NCBI GenBank assembly: GCA_015061285.1
Contig: SUWW01000012.1
Span: forward strand, 1-64,000
DNA: 64,000 nucleotides
Reading direction: 5' to 3'
Origin: Bacteroidales bacterium
GTDB lineage: Bacteria > Bacteroidota > Bacteroidia > Bacteroidales > Marinilabiliaceae
Position numbers and translations under genes: made by a program. Position 1 is the first letter of the stretch, and the number at the start of each line of letters is the position of its first letter. The notes under the pieces were generated by a model, which worked only from the letters and a program-made list of their open reading frames with translations, was not told the origin of the DNA and ran no database searches. This document shows positions 18,348 to 29,045 of this stretch, piece after piece.

Positions 18348-18400
18348 TGAAGCTGATGGAATAGAGATTATACTAAATTTATTGAAAGATTAATGGAACT

Positions 18401-19702
18401 ATGAATATAGCAGTAGCAGGAACAGGTTATGTGGGTTTGAGTATAGCGACCTTGTTAGCACAGCATAATCATGTAACTGCAGTAGATGTAATACCTGAAA
18501 AGGTTGACTTGATAAATAAAAAGAAGTCTCCTATCCAAGATGAATATATAGAAAAGTATTTGTCTGGAAAAGAACTCGATTTGACGGCAACGCTTGATGG
18601 CGAAATGGCATATAAGGATGCCGATTTCGTTGTTATCGCAGCACCTACGAATTATGACCCGCAGAAGAATTTTTTTGATACTTCGCATGTAGAGGAGGTT
18701 ATTGACCTTGTGCTAAAGGTTAATCCTAATGCGGTGATGGTGATTAAGAGTACAATACCTGTTGGTTATACACGCAGCCTATATGTAAAGTATGCAAAGC
18801 AGGGTGTTAAGCGACTTAATCTGCTCTTCTCTCCAGAATTTCTTCGAGAGAGTAAAGCTTTGTATGATAATCTATATCCAAGCCGTATAATTGTTGGAAT
18901 TCCTCAGATAAAGGATAGTACCGATTATCAATTGGAGAATAACGCTATTAAGCAACTGACAGATATACAATTTCTTACTGAGCGAGCACATGCATTTGCT
19001 TCGTTGCTACAAGATGGAGCTATAAAAAATGATATACCTACATTGTTTATGGGTGCAAAAGAGGCAGAGGCAGTGAAACTTTTTGCTAATACCTATTTAG
19101 CTCTACGTGTGAGCTATTTCAATGAGTTGGATACATACGCCGAGGTTAAGGGCCTCGACACACAATCGATTATAGATGGTGTAGGTTTGGATCCTCGTAT
19201 CGGTGCTCATTATAACAACCCAAGTTTTGGCTATGGCGGCTATTGTTTACCTAAAGATACTAAGCAATTGCTTGCCAATTACGAAGATGTGCCCGAGGAC
19301 CTTATCCGTGCGATAGTAGAAAGCAATAGAACGCGAAAGGATTTCATCGCAAATGCCGTTTTGCAAAAGGCTGGCTATTATGTGGAAAGTAGTAATTATG
19401 CTGCTGATAAAGAACGTAATTGCATTATCGGAGTTTTCCGTTTGACCATGAAGAGTAACTCCGATAATTTCCGTCAAAGTGCTATTCAAGGCATAATGAA
19501 ACGTATAAAAGCCAAAGGAGCAGAGGTTATTATTTATGAGCCGACATTAGAGAGTGGCACAACGTTCTTTGGGTCCTTGGTGGTAAATGATCTTGACGAG
19601 TTCAAGCGACGTAGCCAAGCTATCATTGCAAATAGATACGATGCTTGCTTAGACGATGTACAAAGTAAGGTTTATACGAGAGATATATTCAAAAGAGATT
19701 AA
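18401..19702 (+). CDS. ugd: UDP-glucose/nucleotide-sugar 6-dehydrogenase
   Basis: A 433-residue UDP-sugar dehydrogenase. It has the NAD-binding AGTGYVGLS at the N-terminus, the central FSPEFLRES block, and the catalytic cysteine in [10 protein letters not shown] (residue 282). It oxidises UDP-glucose to UDP-glucuronate with two NAD. The adjacent gene at 19729 resembles UDP-glucuronate 4-epimerase, so the pair would supply UDP-GlcA and UDP-GalA. ManNAc or GalNAc dehydrogenases belong to the same superfamily, but the sequence resembles the UDP-glucose type. Confidence 0.92.
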   Translation: MNIAVAGTGYVGLSIATLLAQHNHVTAVDVIPEKVDLINKKKSPIQDEYIEKYLSGKELDLTATLDGEMAYKDADFVVIAAPTNYDPQKNFFDTSHVEEVIDLVLKVNPNAVMVIKSTIPVGYTRSLYVKYAKQGVKRLNLLFSPEFLRESKALYDNLYPSRIIVGIPQIKDSTDYQLENNAIKQLTDIQFLTERAHAFASLLQDGAIKNDIPTLFMGAKEAEAVKLFANTYLALRVSYFNELDTYAEVKGLDTQSIIDGVGLDPRIGAHYNNPSFGYGGYCLPKDTKQLLANYEDVPEDLIRAIVESNRTRKDFIANAVLQKAGYYVESSNYAADKERNCIIGVFRLTMKSNSDNFRQSAIQGIMKRIKAKGAEVIIYEPTLESGTTFFGSLVVNDLDEFKRRSQAIIANRYDACLDDVQSKVYTRDIFKRD

Positions 19703-19728
19703 ATCATCAGTGGGGCTTAGTTTATATC

Positions 19729-20775
19729 ATGAAGAGCATTTTGGTTACAGGTTCTGCAGGTTTTATAGGGTCAAACCTTGTGATGCGACTTTTGGATAAT
19801 GAAGAACCAATAAGTATTGTTGGCTTGGATAATCTAAATGATTATTATGATCCTAAATTGAAGGAGTATAGACTTAGTTTGATAGAGACAAAGGTAAAAT
19901 CACACTCTGTACACAATTATTCTTTTATTAGAGGCTCTATTGCCGATAAAGAACTCATCAATAATATTTTCAACGATAATCACTTTGACATTGTTGTAAA
20001 CCTCGCGGCTCAAGCTGGCGTTCGTTATTCTATAGAAAATCCTGATGTTTATATAGAAAGCAATATCTTAGGGTTCTATAATATTCTTGAAGCTTGTCGT
20101 CACAATCCAGTGAAACACTTAGTATATGCGTCGAGCAGTAGTGTGTATGGAGGAAATAAGAAGGTGCCATTTAGTGTAGATGATAAGGTGGATAATCCAG
20201 TGTCGCTCTATGCCGCTACCAAAAAGAGTAATGAACTCTTTGCTCATTGCTATAGCAAATTGTATAACATACCAACAACAGGTCTGCGATTTTTTACAGT
20301 ATATGGACCTGCGGGACGACCAGATATGGCATACTTTGGTTTCACCAATAAACTACTAAAGGGCGAGACAATACAGATCTTCAACTATGGTAATTGTCGT
20401 AGAGATTTTACTTATGTAGATGATATTGTTGAAGGAGTTGTTCGCGTGATGAATAAAGCGCCTCAAAAGAAAATAGGGGAAGATGGATTGCCCATTCCTC
20501 CATATGCTATATATAATATTGGTGGTGGTCAGCCAGAGAATCTTTTAGATTTTGTTCAGATACTGCAAGAAGAACTCATTAGAGCTGGAGTGTTGCCGCA
20601 AGATTACGACTTTGATTCTCACAAGGAATTAGTAGCGATGCAACCAGGTGATGTACCTACAACATATGCAGACGCTACGGCTCTTGAAAGAGATTTCGGT
20701 TTTACACCTAAAATTTCCTTGCGCGAAGGGCTTAGGAAGTTTGCAGAATGGTATAAATATTATTATCTGAGTTAA
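19729..20775 (+). CDS. UDP-glucuronate 4-epimerase-like NAD-dependent epimerase
   Basis: A 348-residue extended SDR. NAD binding is at TGSAGFIGSN, followed by the GLDNLNDYYD segment typical of UDP-glucuronate epimerases. The active site shows SSSSVYGG and SLYAATKKSNE (YxxxK). The FFTVYGPAGRPDMAYF block is also diagnostic of this subfamily. It interconverts UDP-GlcA and UDP-GalA, and ugd lies 26 bp upstream. It is the last gene of the first capsule module before the toxin-antitoxin candidate. Confidence 0.92.
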   Translation: MKSILVTGSAGFIGSNLVMRLLDNEEPISIVGLDNLNDYYDPKLKEYRLSLIETKVKSHSVHNYSFIRGSIADKELINNIFNDNHFDIVVNLAAQAGVRYSIENPDVYIESNILGFYNILEACRHNPVKHLVYASSSSVYGGNKKVPFSVDDKVDNPVSLYAATKKSNELFAHCYSKLYNIPTTGLRFFTVYGPAGRPDMAYFGFTNKLLKGETIQIFNYGNCRRDFTYVDDIVEGVVRVMNKAPQKKIGEDGLPIPPYAIYNIGGGQPENLLDFVQILQEELIRAGVLPQDYDFDSHKELVAMQPGDVPTTYADATALERDFGFTPKISLREGLRKFAEWYKYYYLS

Positions 20776-20924
20776 TATTGAGATTAAACTATTGGGAAAT
20801 TCAATGCACTTGGAATTGAAGACTACAGAATTTACAATTTGAGTGTTGAATCTGAGAATTGTCATTTGAATATGCTTAACTAAATACTTTGACCACTACG
20901 TGGTGGAAACTAAACATTGAAATA

Positions 20925-21470
20925 ATGAACGCACGGCAAAAATTCAATCTTAGCAAATCGATTCAAGCGATCTTGTATGTTACAAACAGGCTGCAAAGGA
21001 AAGATTTTCATAAGATTTTCAAAATATTATACTTCTCGGACAGAAACCATTTGGCAAAGTATTCGCGCTCTATAACAGGCGACACATACATTGCCATGAA
21101 CGATGGCCCTGTCCCCTCGAATATTTATGACATTTTCAAATCGTTGCGTGGGGACGGTTTCTTCGCAAAAAATGCAGAACAGTTTTCCGAATATTTCAAC
21201 GTGGTTAATTGGAACTTCATCAACCCTTTGAAAGATGCCGACTTAAAAAAACTCTCAGCGTCGGATGTAGAAGAAATTGATGATTCGTTAGAAAAATACG
21301 GAAACCTGACATGGGACGAAGTTCGCGAAAAATCCCACGACTACGCCTGGCGCAACACACCCAAGGATTATCCGATTTCAGTGGAAAATATGCTCTTGGA
21401 AACTGGTGAAAGCCCTGAGTACATCAGTTTTGTTAACGAAATGGTTGCACTTAACAGTTCAAGAGTATGA
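20925..21470 (+). CDS. Panacea (DUF4065/SocA-like) domain protein, candidate antitoxin
   Basis: A 181-residue protein with the Panacea signature: KIFKILYFSD, then SITGDTYIAMNDGPVPS. The domain is established as an antitoxin module that pairs with many unrelated toxins (PanA/PanT systems), and as SocA in Caulobacter. The start at 20925 (ATG) is preferred to a TTG 12 codons upstream. Its last four bases overlap the next gene (ATGA), the coupling expected for an antitoxin-toxin operon. It interrupts the capsule operon without changing direction, and its codons look less AT-rich than the genes downstream. Confidence 0.92.
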   Translation: MNARQKFNLSKSIQAILYVTNRLQRKDFHKIFKILYFSDRNHLAKYSRSITGDTYIAMNDGPVPSNIYDIFKSLRGDGFFAKNAEQFSEYFNVVNWNFINPLKDADLKKLSASDVEEIDDSLEKYGNLTWDEVREKSHDYAWRNTPKDYPISVENMLLETGESPEYISFVNEMVALNSSRV

Positions 21471-21874
21471 TTTTGCCGGATTCTCTACTTATCAAACGGG
21501 GTGTTATCTTACATTCGACGATTTTCGAATACATCGACCACGGCAAGTTTTTTGTCATAATCGGCGAAGATGAGGACAATTATATCGGATTGTTTTTCAT
21601 AAATTCAAATATAAACTACTTCAATCGCAAACAGGAATTGTTTGAAATGCAGTATCCATTGTTGAAACGAGATTATGAATTTTTGGATTACGATTCATTC
21701 TTGTGCTGCACCGAAATCACAAAACTCAGCAAGAAAAAACTGACAGATTCTTTTTCAACAAAAGTTTCCGAATATAAAGGAGCATTGCAACAAGAACATC
21801 TTGACGCCGTACTAAATCTTGTAAGGAAGTCAAAACTCTTCACCGACGAAGAAAAAGAAATTTACTTCAAGTAG
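21467..21874 (+). CDS. Small SH3/MazF-like protein, candidate toxin partner of the Panacea gene
   Basis: A 135-residue soluble protein. The layout recalls the PemK/MazF barrel: KRGVIL near residue 10, then GKFFVIIGE, FFINSNIN, and YDSFLCCTEITKLSKKKL, where MazF has its TDS...T.dk.RL segment, followed by a C-terminal helix (ALQQEHLDAVLNLV). No strong family motif is decisive, so toxin identity rests mainly on the 4-bp overlap with the Panacea gene. It could also be a non-toxic SH3-like protein. Confidence 0.6.
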   Translation: MILPDSLLIKRGVILHSTIFEYIDHGKFFVIIGEDEDNYIGLFFINSNINYFNRKQELFEMQYPLLKRDYEFLDYDSFLCCTEITKLSKKKLTDSFSTKVSEYKGALQQEHLDAVLNLVRKSKLFTDEEKEIYFK

Positions 21875-21899
21875 TTTTTATGCCGACTATATCTAACAC

Positions 21900-21948
21900 T
21901 TCGCGAATAGCGAAAATGCGCTGCTGTTGTATTTCAGGATGCTCCTGA
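21900..21948. repeat. Two small hairpins at the junction between capsule modules
   Basis: TTCGC (5 nt) GCGAA at 21900-21914 and TCAGGA tgc TCCTGA at 21934-21948 lie in the 113-bp gap after the candidate toxin. No T-run follows, so they are not simple terminators. They mark the border to the more AT-rich second module. Confidence 0.4.
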
Positions 21949-21988
21949 CGATGGGAGTGACAATATTCCGAAATTATATATAAAGAAA

Positions 21989-23371
21989 TTGATTAAAATT
22001 CCAATAAAAAGACAAACGTTCACCAGCATTTTCCATAAACCGTATGACACAAGTACGGAAAATGGACGTGCGAATGAAAGGAAAAGACGGCTGGCATTAA
22101 CAGCTGTTACATCATCTGTAAGAAAAGTGTTACAAATGGTTATACCATTGGTCACATTACCAATCACATACAATTATCTCAATAGTGAAGTTTATGGTTT
22201 ATGGGCTGCGGTCACTCAGTTTTTTGGCTTATTTGCGTTCTCTGATTTGGGATTAGGTAATGGTCTATATACAAAATTATCACAAGCAAATGGGAAAGAC
22301 GATTTAACATTGTGCAAAAAAATTATCTCAAACACATTTTGTATTTTACTTCTTATTGCAGTTGCATTGTCAATTATTTTCGTTACAATATTCCCCTTTG
22401 TCAATTGGGCTGAATTAATGAATGCACAAGGAGATGAAACAATATCATTGGTTCCTTATTTGATATTAATCATCGTTGGTTGTAAACTTTTTGATATACC
22501 GATTGCAATAATACAAAGGACACAATACGCACTACAAGAAGGATATAGAAATGATATTTGGGGGATTATGGGTGCATTGTTGAGTCTTTGCTCAATTATT
22601 GTGATAGCGAGATATGATTTAGGAAAACTGGCATTGTTGATAGTTTCTACTTCAATACCAGTTGTGGTTTCTCTAATCAATATGTTAGTTTATTTTAACA
22701 TACAACGCAAAGAGTTAAAAATTTCTTTCAAAATGTTTGATATTGTGATGTCAAAAGACCTACTATCACTAGGTATTTATTTTTGTCTTTTGTCTGTGTT
22801 AACATCAGTGGGATATTCAATGGATACTTTTATTGTTGCAAAAACATGTAGTCTAACAGATGCAGCTTCATATAGCGTAATATACAAAATTTCAATTATC
22901 TGTTCTGCCATTATGACAATATTAGGAATGCCACTATGGGGTGCAAACGGTGAAGCAATTGCAAGGGGAGACATTGATTGGGTCAAAAAAAACACCAGAA
23001 AAATGTCACTAATATTGGGATCATGTTCTATTTTGTTTACTATTTGCGTAATGCTATCCATCAATTTTATACTCAGAATATGGATGGGTGAAAGCTTTAA
23101 ATTTTCATATCCTGCATTATTATGGTTATGCGTAATGCAGATTATGTTTTCTTTCATTAATCCATATTTTATGGTGTTAAATGCATACGGGATTGTCAAA
23201 AAGCAGATACTATTGTTTTTGATATACACATCAATAGTATTTGCATTGAAATATTATTTATCATTGAAGTATTCTGTTGTCATAATACCTGCAGTTGGCA
23301 GTCTACTATATATGATAATTGTTTGTATTCCAACTTATAGAATCACCTGCAAGCTACTAAGACATTCATAA
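21989..23371 (+). CDS. Second polysaccharide flippase (MOP superfamily)
   Basis: A 460-residue protein with about 12-14 membrane segments. The conserved opening [14 protein letters not shown], then [16 protein letters not shown] and [10 protein letters not shown], is typical of oligosaccharide flippases of the MOP superfamily. The only start upstream of this block is TTG at 21989; the first in-frame ATG would delete it. The reading frame is open further back to 21911 without a better start. It belongs to a different subtype from the flippase at 15868. Confidence 0.88.
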   Translation: MIKIPIKRQTFTSIFHKPYDTSTENGRANERKRRLALTAVTSSVRKVLQMVIPLVTLPITYNYLNSEVYGLWAAVTQFFGLFAFSDLGLGNGLYTKLSQANGKDDLTLCKKIISNTFCILLLIAVALSIIFVTIFPFVNWAELMNAQGDETISLVPYLILIIVGCKLFDIPIAIIQRTQYALQEGYRNDIWGIMGALLSLCSIIVIARYDLGKLALLIVSTSIPVVVSLINMLVYFNIQRKELKISFKMFDIVMSKDLLSLGIYFCLLSVLTSVGYSMDTFIVAKTCSLTDAASYSVIYKISIICSAIMTILGMPLWGANGEAIARGDIDWVKKNTRKMSLILGSCSILFTICVMLSINFILRIWMGESFKFSYPALLWLCVMQIMFSFINPYFMVLNAYGIVKKQILLFLIYTSIVFALKYYLSLKYSVVIIPAVGSLLYMIIVCIPTYRITCKLLRHS

Positions 23372-23372
23372 A

Positions 23373-24005
23373 ATGGGGTCTATCCTTCGGAGACTTCTCT
23401 CCATCGTACCAAGAGTACGCAGAAGATATTACCGTTTCTACAACAAATTGAATTTCAAATTGAAAGGTATAGAATACGGCAAAAACTTTTGTTCATATAA
23501 CAAAATATATGTCAAAGGCATAGGAAAAGTGAAAATAGGAGATAATTTTGTTTTCACATCTGGCGATGCAATAAATCCAATTTGTAGGAATATCCGGGGA
23601 TGCATTTATACGGTAACAAAGGATTCTAAAATAACTATAGGTAACAATGTGGGTATTTCATCGGCATGCATTTGGTCCCAAACTTCTATTACTATTGGTG
23701 ACAATGTTAATATTGGGGGCGATTGCTTAATAATGGATACTGATGCGCATCCTCACGATTATATGAAGCGGCGTAGTGGATATGCAAAACAAATTGGAAT
23801 TGTGAATTATTTGAAAGAAATACCATCTGCACCGATTGTCATCGAAGATGATGTCTGGATAGGTGCGAGATGTCAAATATTGAAAGGGGTACATATAGGC
23901 GCAAGAAGTATTGTTGCTGCAGGAAGTATAGTAACAAAAAATATTCCCGCGGATTGTATTGTGGCAGGTGTGCCGGCGAAGGTTGTGAAAAGTAAATCTT
24001 TATAA
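23373..24005 (+). CDS. Acyltransferase with left-handed beta-helix (hexapeptide repeats)
   Basis: A 210-residue hexapeptide-repeat acyltransferase (maltose/serine O-acetyltransferase-like). Imperfect [LIV]-G-x4 repeats run from about residue 85 to 195, with the catalytic His region DTDAHPHD and the closing VWIGARCQI and AGVPAKVVK blocks. It probably O-acetylates a sugar of the repeat unit using acetyl-CoA. It begins 1 bp after the flippase stop. Confidence 0.9.
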   Translation: MGSILRRLLSIVPRVRRRYYRFYNKLNFKLKGIEYGKNFCSYNKIYVKGIGKVKIGDNFVFTSGDAINPICRNIRGCIYTVTKDSKITIGNNVGISSACIWSQTSITIGDNVNIGGDCLIMDTDAHPHDYMKRRSGYAKQIGIVNYLKEIPSAPIVIEDDVWIGARCQILKGVHIGARSIVAAGSIVTKNIPADCIVAGVPAKVVKSKSL

Positions 24006-24040
24006 AGATTAAGAAGAAATCACGTTTTTTCAAATCCTCG

Positions 24041-25213
24041 ATGAAGCGCTTTGTATTGTACTACATAATAATATCGTTTAGTATTATAATAATTCCATTT
24101 ACAAGAGCAACAGCATATTATCCGCAATATGCAATATTGTATTTGTCCCCATTGCTTGTGTTTACAAAGAAAATAATTAGAAAAGATGTACCATTAATAT
24201 TACTTGGATTAGTGCTGCTTAGTTCAAGGCTAACTAATCCAGAAAGTTTCAGATTCTCTACAATAGCATATGGACTTCTCAATATATGCTTGTTTTCATA
24301 TTATATGAAACTATTACCTCAAAGTGGAGTTCCAATAGTAAGTTTTCAAAAACTTATGAAATATTTATTATATGCATTTGCAATAGTATTATTGATACAA
24401 ATAATATCAAGGTTAATAGGATTGCCTCTACTTAATAAGTCTTATAATATGGAAAGTGGCTTCAAATTCAACTCTCTAGCATTTGAAGCTTCTCAAATAG
24501 GTCCAGTTATAACAATATTGGTATATGGATTCATAAAAACAGAAGAGATAAATATCGGAAGACGTATTAACCTCAAAGAATTTTGTAAAAGAGAAAAATG
24601 GTTGATAATAGCATATATGTTTACCTCTATATTTTCCAATTCTGTTACATGCCTATTATCTAGCGTTGTACTATTGGCGTATTTCGTTGATAAACGAAAA
24701 ATAATTAATATATCATTATTTGTGGCTGGTGCAGTACTAATAGCTTACCTGATGGGAACTGAAGCGACAGATAGGATTTTTGCTATTATTTCCCCAATTC
24801 TTAAGGGCGATACTGAAGAATTATATTATATAGACGCGAGTGCATCCGCGAGAATTAATCCATATATATATTATTTTCAAGAGTTTGATGTAATGTCAAT
24901 AAATACATGGTTAGGCTATGGTTGTGATTATGGCAGCACTCATACATGGGAGCTTTTGACTGGTGGTAGTGATTCGCAGTCGCTAATGGCTGGTGGAATA
25001 TCTGGGTTCATGTACGATTATGGACTTATAGCTTTTATTGCATACTTGATTTTTATATTTAGCATATGCCGTTTCAGAAGTTATGAGACTTTTATTTTTA
25101 TGACACTATTCATATTCAATGGAATAAATTTTTATAGTAATTGGTTGTTCTTCATGATTATATATTCAATATCATATTATCAAAGATGTCAATACAAATA
25201 TCAATTATCATAG
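24041..25213 (+). CDS. O-antigen/capsule polymerase (Wzy-like)
   Basis: A 390-residue, very hydrophobic and AT-rich gene product with about 10-11 membrane segments. A large polar loop lies near residues 245-310, containing the stretch GYGCDYGSTHTWELL. This topology, and its place between flippase and glycosyltransferases, fits a Wzy polymerase, a family with low sequence conservation. The next glycosyltransferase starts within its last 28 bp. Confidence 0.75.
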   Translation: MKRFVLYYIIISFSIIIIPFTRATAYYPQYAILYLSPLLVFTKKIIRKDVPLILLGLVLLSSRLTNPESFRFSTIAYGLLNICLFSYYMKLLPQSGVPIVSFQKLMKYLLYAFAIVLLIQIISRLIGLPLLNKSYNMESGFKFNSLAFEASQIGPVITILVYGFIKTEEINIGRRINLKEFCKREKWLIIAYMFTSIFSNSVTCLLSSVVLLAYFVDKRKIINISLFVAGAVLIAYLMGTEATDRIFAIISPILKGDTEELYYIDASASARINPYIYYFQEFDVMSINTWLGYGCDYGSTHTWELLTGGSDSQSLMAGGISGFMYDYGLIAFIAYLIFIFSICRFRSYETFIFMTLFIFNGINFYSNWLFFMIIYSISYYQRCQYKYQLS

Positions 25214-25965
25214 CAACATACAATGCAGCATCAACATTAACAAAGTGTTTGGAAGGTATTGTAAATCAATTAAATGATGAAACTGAATTAATAATAATAG
25301 ATGGAGGATCGCGAGATTCTACATGTGACATTATTAATTCTTATCGGCAATATATAGATTATACAATATCTGAGAAAGATAATGGCGTATATGATGCATG
25401 GAATAAAGGTATAAGAGTCGCGCGAGGGAAATGGATTGCATTCATTGGCGCAGATGACGTCTTGCTACCTAATGCTATAGAGATATACATGAATCTTATT
25501 CATCATAAAAAAGATATTGATACATACGATTACATTTGTGCGCATGTAGAATATATTGATACAAGCGGTAGAATACTGAATATATGGGGAAATGAACCGA
25601 AATGGAACAAAATGAAGAAAGGAATGGCGCCCGCACATGTGGCGTCATTGCACAATAAGAAAAATCTGTTTGAAGAAATAGGTGTATATGATTATGTGCA
25701 TTTCCCTATTTGTGCTGACTATGAATTGCTTTTGAGAAAAAGAGAATGCCTAAAATATATTTTCTTACCTAATAATATAGCTAGAATGCAAAAAGGAGGT
25801 ATGAGTTTTTCTGTGAATGCAATAAGAGAGACATATAATATTCGCAAGAAGCATAAAAGTATTTCAATAATGTATAATTTATTCCTTTATCTGCGAGACG
25901 TAGTATTGTTCAAAACATATAATGTTCGTCATTCTATAAAAATGACATTTAGAGGTGAATTATAG
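25186..25965 (+). CDS. Glycosyltransferase family 2
   Basis: A 259-residue GT2. It starts MSIQISIIIATYNAAST, with IIIDGGSRDST as nucleotide-binding block, EKDNGVYDAWNKGI and then the FIGADDVLL DxD-type motif. This pattern matches WcaA/PGL-type GT2 enzymes. The ATG at 25186 lies inside the end of the polymerase gene, a 28-bp overlap indicating coupling; an earlier in-frame opening has no family similarity. Confidence 0.92.
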   Translation: MSIQISIIIATYNAASTLTKCLEGIVNQLNDETELIIIDGGSRDSTCDIINSYRQYIDYTISEKDNGVYDAWNKGIRVARGKWIAFIGADDVLLPNAIEIYMNLIHHKKDIDTYDYICAHVEYIDTSGRILNIWGNEPKWNKMKKGMAPAHVASLHNKKNLFEEIGVYDYVHFPICADYELLLRKRECLKYIFLPNNIARMQKGGMSFSVNAIRETYNIRKKHKSISIMYNLFLYLRDVVLFKTYNVRHSIKMTFRGEL

Positions 25966-25981
25966 CAATACTTTATAGTAT

Positions 25982-27255
25982 ATGAGAATCATTCATTATT
26001 CATTAGGAATTTATCCATATAGGTCTGGAGGTCTTAATAGATATTGCACTGACTTGATGCTTGAACAAAGTAAAATGCATCAAGTTGCGTTGTTATATCC
26101 GAGAGGATATAATGTATGGCAAAGAAAATGTTATGTAGCCAAACCTAAGAAACAAAAAGGCATTATTTGCTATAGAATAATAAATGCTGAACCAGTGCCT
26201 GTGTGGTTCGGAATTAAGACTCCTCGCGATTTTTATGGTGAAAAAATTGACATAAAGAGTTTTGATGCTGTTTACAGAGAGTTTAAACCTGATGTTCTGC
26301 ATTTACATACGCTTATGGGGTTGCCTATGGAAGTGTTAAAATATTTCAAAGAAAAAGGAGTACGAATTGTTTTCTCTTCACATGATTTTTTTGGTATTTG
26401 TCCCAAAATTAATTTGATTGACCTAGATGGAAATTTGTGTAATGAGGTTACTACAGAAAAATGTATAATGTGTAATAAAAATGCACCATCAACATTGTTT
26501 TTGAAAAGTATAAATAGTGAAATCGTTTATATTATAAAATCTTTTATGAAATGGATAAAGAATTTGAAACGTTGTTGAATACATATCAACGAATGTTTGG
26601 AATGATTGATGTTATTCATTTCAACAGTCAAAATACTGCTGACGCGTATAACCAATATATAAAAGTTCCCAAAGGTTCTTCAGTTGTTTCAATTATTCAT
26701 AACGGTATTAGAGATTGCCGCCAAAGTAGATTGTTTGATCAAAAAAAACTGCGATTAGGCTTTATAGGAAGTGTTTCTCCCTTCAAGGGACTGCCAATTT
26801 TAAAAAGGGTAATAGAAAAAATGAATAGTCATGGATACAATGATAGAATAGAACTCAGCGTATATTGTGGTCAAAAAGGAAAAGATGTTGAATGTACCAA
26901 TGTGACATATAAAGGACGTTATAGCGCTACACAGATGGCAGCTGTGTATAATTCAATGGATTTGCTTGTAGTGCCATCTATATGTTATGAGACTTTCGGT
27001 TTTATTGTGCTTGAAGCTATTCAATATGGAGTGCCTGTTTTAGTATCAAGTAAAGTGGGGGCAAAAGATGTGGTGAATCAGTATGCTCCTCAGTTTGTTT
27101 TTGAAACGGAAAATGACTTATTATCTATATTATGCCGTTTAATAGATAATCGAGAAGAATTGGTGGCATACAATAAGAAAATAATAGAATTGCCATGGCA
27201 ATGGTCAATGAAAAAGCATGCAGAAGAAATTGTCGATAAATTTTATGGTAGTTGA
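25982..27255 (+). pseudogene. Glycosyltransferase family 4, split by a frameshift near 26515-26578
   Basis: Two overlapping reading frames together make one GT4. The first (25982-26578, 198 aa) carries the N-terminal domain with SGGLNRYC, HLHTLMGLP and FSSHDFFGICP. The second (open from about 26520, first ATG 26551, to 27255) carries the C-terminal donor domain with GFIGSVSPFKG and PSICYETFGFIVLEAI. The frames differ by one base step. Single-base indel in this AT-rich stretch, sequencing error, or two cooperating polypeptides are all possible. The overlapping ATG at 26551 could allow separate translation. Confidence 0.75.
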
Positions 27256-27292
27256 TATTATCGTCAAAAGGTATTTTTAGAACACTATAAAT

Positions 27293-27859
27293 ATGACTGG
27301 AAGAGTATTGTTTGCTAAAAGCAAAAGAGTAATAAATGCGATAGTTGGGATATTCCGACTTCTGCCTACACCCATTTTGTGCTGGATGTTATCTCTATGT
27401 AGAAATATAAAAAATTCAGTAGGTATTGGTATTAGATATGTTCTTCTTAAGAGTCTTGCAAAAGACATTGGAGACAATGTTTCCATAAGAGAAAACGTAA
27501 TAATATTATCTCCTAAATCTTTATCAATAGGAAAGAATGTGAGTGTCCATCCCAATTGCTATATAGATGCTGCTGGAGGTATAACAATAGGAGATAATGT
27601 ATCTATAGCTACCTCGTCAATTTTGATCTCTACATCCCATACATGGGATAATGAAGAAATACCAATAAAGTATAATCCCATGAAATCAACTCCTATAAAA
27701 ATAGATAATGATGTGTGGATTGGTTGTAATGTAAAAATAATAGGTCCATGTCATATTGGGGAACGATCAATATGTGCAGCTGGGGCTGTAGTAAAAGGGG
27801 AAATTGTAAGACATTGCATTGTCGGTGGGGTACCAGCAAAAACTATCAAGACGATCTGA
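27293..27859 (+). CDS. Acyltransferase with left-handed beta-helix (second in operon)
   Basis: A 188-residue hexapeptide acyltransferase with an N-terminal basic/hydrophobic segment. Repeats run through residues 60-180 (IGDNVSI, IGKNVSV, IGDNVSIA), with STSHTWDN in the catalytic-His region and VWIGCNVKIIG plus GGVPAKTIKTI at the end. Likely sugar O- or N-acetyltransferase of the capsule pathway. It is distinct from the acyltransferase at 23373. Confidence 0.9.
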   Translation: MTGRVLFAKSKRVINAIVGIFRLLPTPILCWMLSLCRNIKNSVGIGIRYVLLKSLAKDIGDNVSIRENVIILSPKSLSIGKNVSVHPNCYIDAAGGITIGDNVSIATSSILISTSHTWDNEEIPIKYNPMKSTPIKIDNDVWIGCNVKIIGPCHIGERSICAAGAVVKGEIVRHCIVGGVPAKTIKTI

Positions 27860-27931
27860 TGCCCTATGTTTAACATTAAAAGAAGAGGTGTTATTGTAAA
27901 ACAGTATACTTAAATTCTAATGTAAAATAGC

Positions 27932-29035
27932 ATGAAAATCTTATTTTTATCCAATAGTATTGGAGGATTAGTAAACTTCAGATTTGAGCTATTACAAGCG
28001 TTGGTGAAGCGAGGCGATAGCGTTTATCTATCCTCTCAAATAGAAAAAAATACTTCGCCAAAGGTTCTAGAAGAAATAGGCTGTAAGTTTATTGAAACTA
28101 AGATGAACCAAAGAGGGAAAAATCCTTTTGATGAGTTGAAACTTATTAGTGTGTATGTTCGACTTATCAAAAAAGTAAAACCTGATATAGTTGTTGCCTA
28201 CACCATCAAGCCTAATATATACGGAAGTATAGCATGCAGGAAATTAGGTATCCCTATTATTTCTAATATTACAGGTTTAGGTGTAGCATTAGAGAATGGA
28301 GGTCTACTACGTAAAATATCAGTATGGTTATATAGATGGGGAATGAAAAAAACAGATTTTGTTTTTTTTCAGAACCAAGAAAGCATGGATTTTTTTTCAA
28401 AGAACAATATCAAACCAAAAGAAAAATCATTGATAGCTGGCTCTGGGGTGAATTTAGAAAAATTCAAATTCACTGACTATCCCTCGAACAATGACGAAGA
28501 AAACTTCCTATTTGTAGGACGCATATTGCCCCAAAAAGGAATAAAGCAACTTATAGACGCCGCACAGTATTTTCATAAGAAGAGTCCTCAAGTGCATTTT
28601 CATATCGTAGGTTATAAGGATGATCCACATTATAATCAATTGATTGAAGAAATGGATGCAAATGGTATTATCAAATACCATGGACAGCAAACTGATATTA
28701 GACCGTATATAAAAATGGCAAATGCGTTGGTACATCCATCATACTATCCAGAGGGCATTTCAAATGTATGCTTGGAAAGTTCTGCCATGGGTAGACCTGT
28801 GATTACGACAGATAAGAGTGGTTGTAAGGAAACTGTGCATGATGAGGTGACAGGTTATATTGTAAGACAAAACGATAGCCAAGATTTGATAGAAAAGATA
28901 GAAAAGTTCATAAACTTACCCTATGAGCATAAGGTAGCAATGGGTAGAGCTGCTCATGAAAAAGTTGCAAGAGAATTCAATAGAGCTGATGTGGTAAAAC
29001 GGTATCTTGATACAATTGACAGATTAGTAAAATAG
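27932..29035 (+). CDS. Glycosyltransferase family 4 (WbpH/PglA-like)
   Basis: A 367-residue GT-B enzyme. It has the N-terminal LFLSNSIGGLVNFR loop, VAYTIKPNIYGSIA, NITGLGVALEN, and the C-terminal donor site with GRILPQKGIKQLI and PSYYPEGISNVCLE (the E-x7-E type motif). These blocks are typical of the GT4 branch that transfers GalNAc/GlcNAc-type residues to lipid-linked precursors (PglA, WbpH). The sugar specificity is inference. Confidence 0.92.
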   Translation: MKILFLSNSIGGLVNFRFELLQALVKRGDSVYLSSQIEKNTSPKVLEEIGCKFIETKMNQRGKNPFDELKLISVYVRLIKKVKPDIVVAYTIKPNIYGSIACRKLGIPIISNITGLGVALENGGLLRKISVWLYRWGMKKTDFVFFQNQESMDFFSKNNIKPKEKSLIAGSGVNLEKFKFTDYPSNNDEENFLFVGRILPQKGIKQLIDAAQYFHKKSPQVHFHIVGYKDDPHYNQLIEEMDANGIIKYHGQQTDIRPYIKMANALVHPSYYPEGISNVCLESSAMGRPVITTDKSGCKETVHDEVTGYIVRQNDSQDLIEKIEKFINLPYEHKVAMGRAAHEKVAREFNRADVVKRYLDTIDRLVK

Positions 29036-29045
29036 AAAACATATA

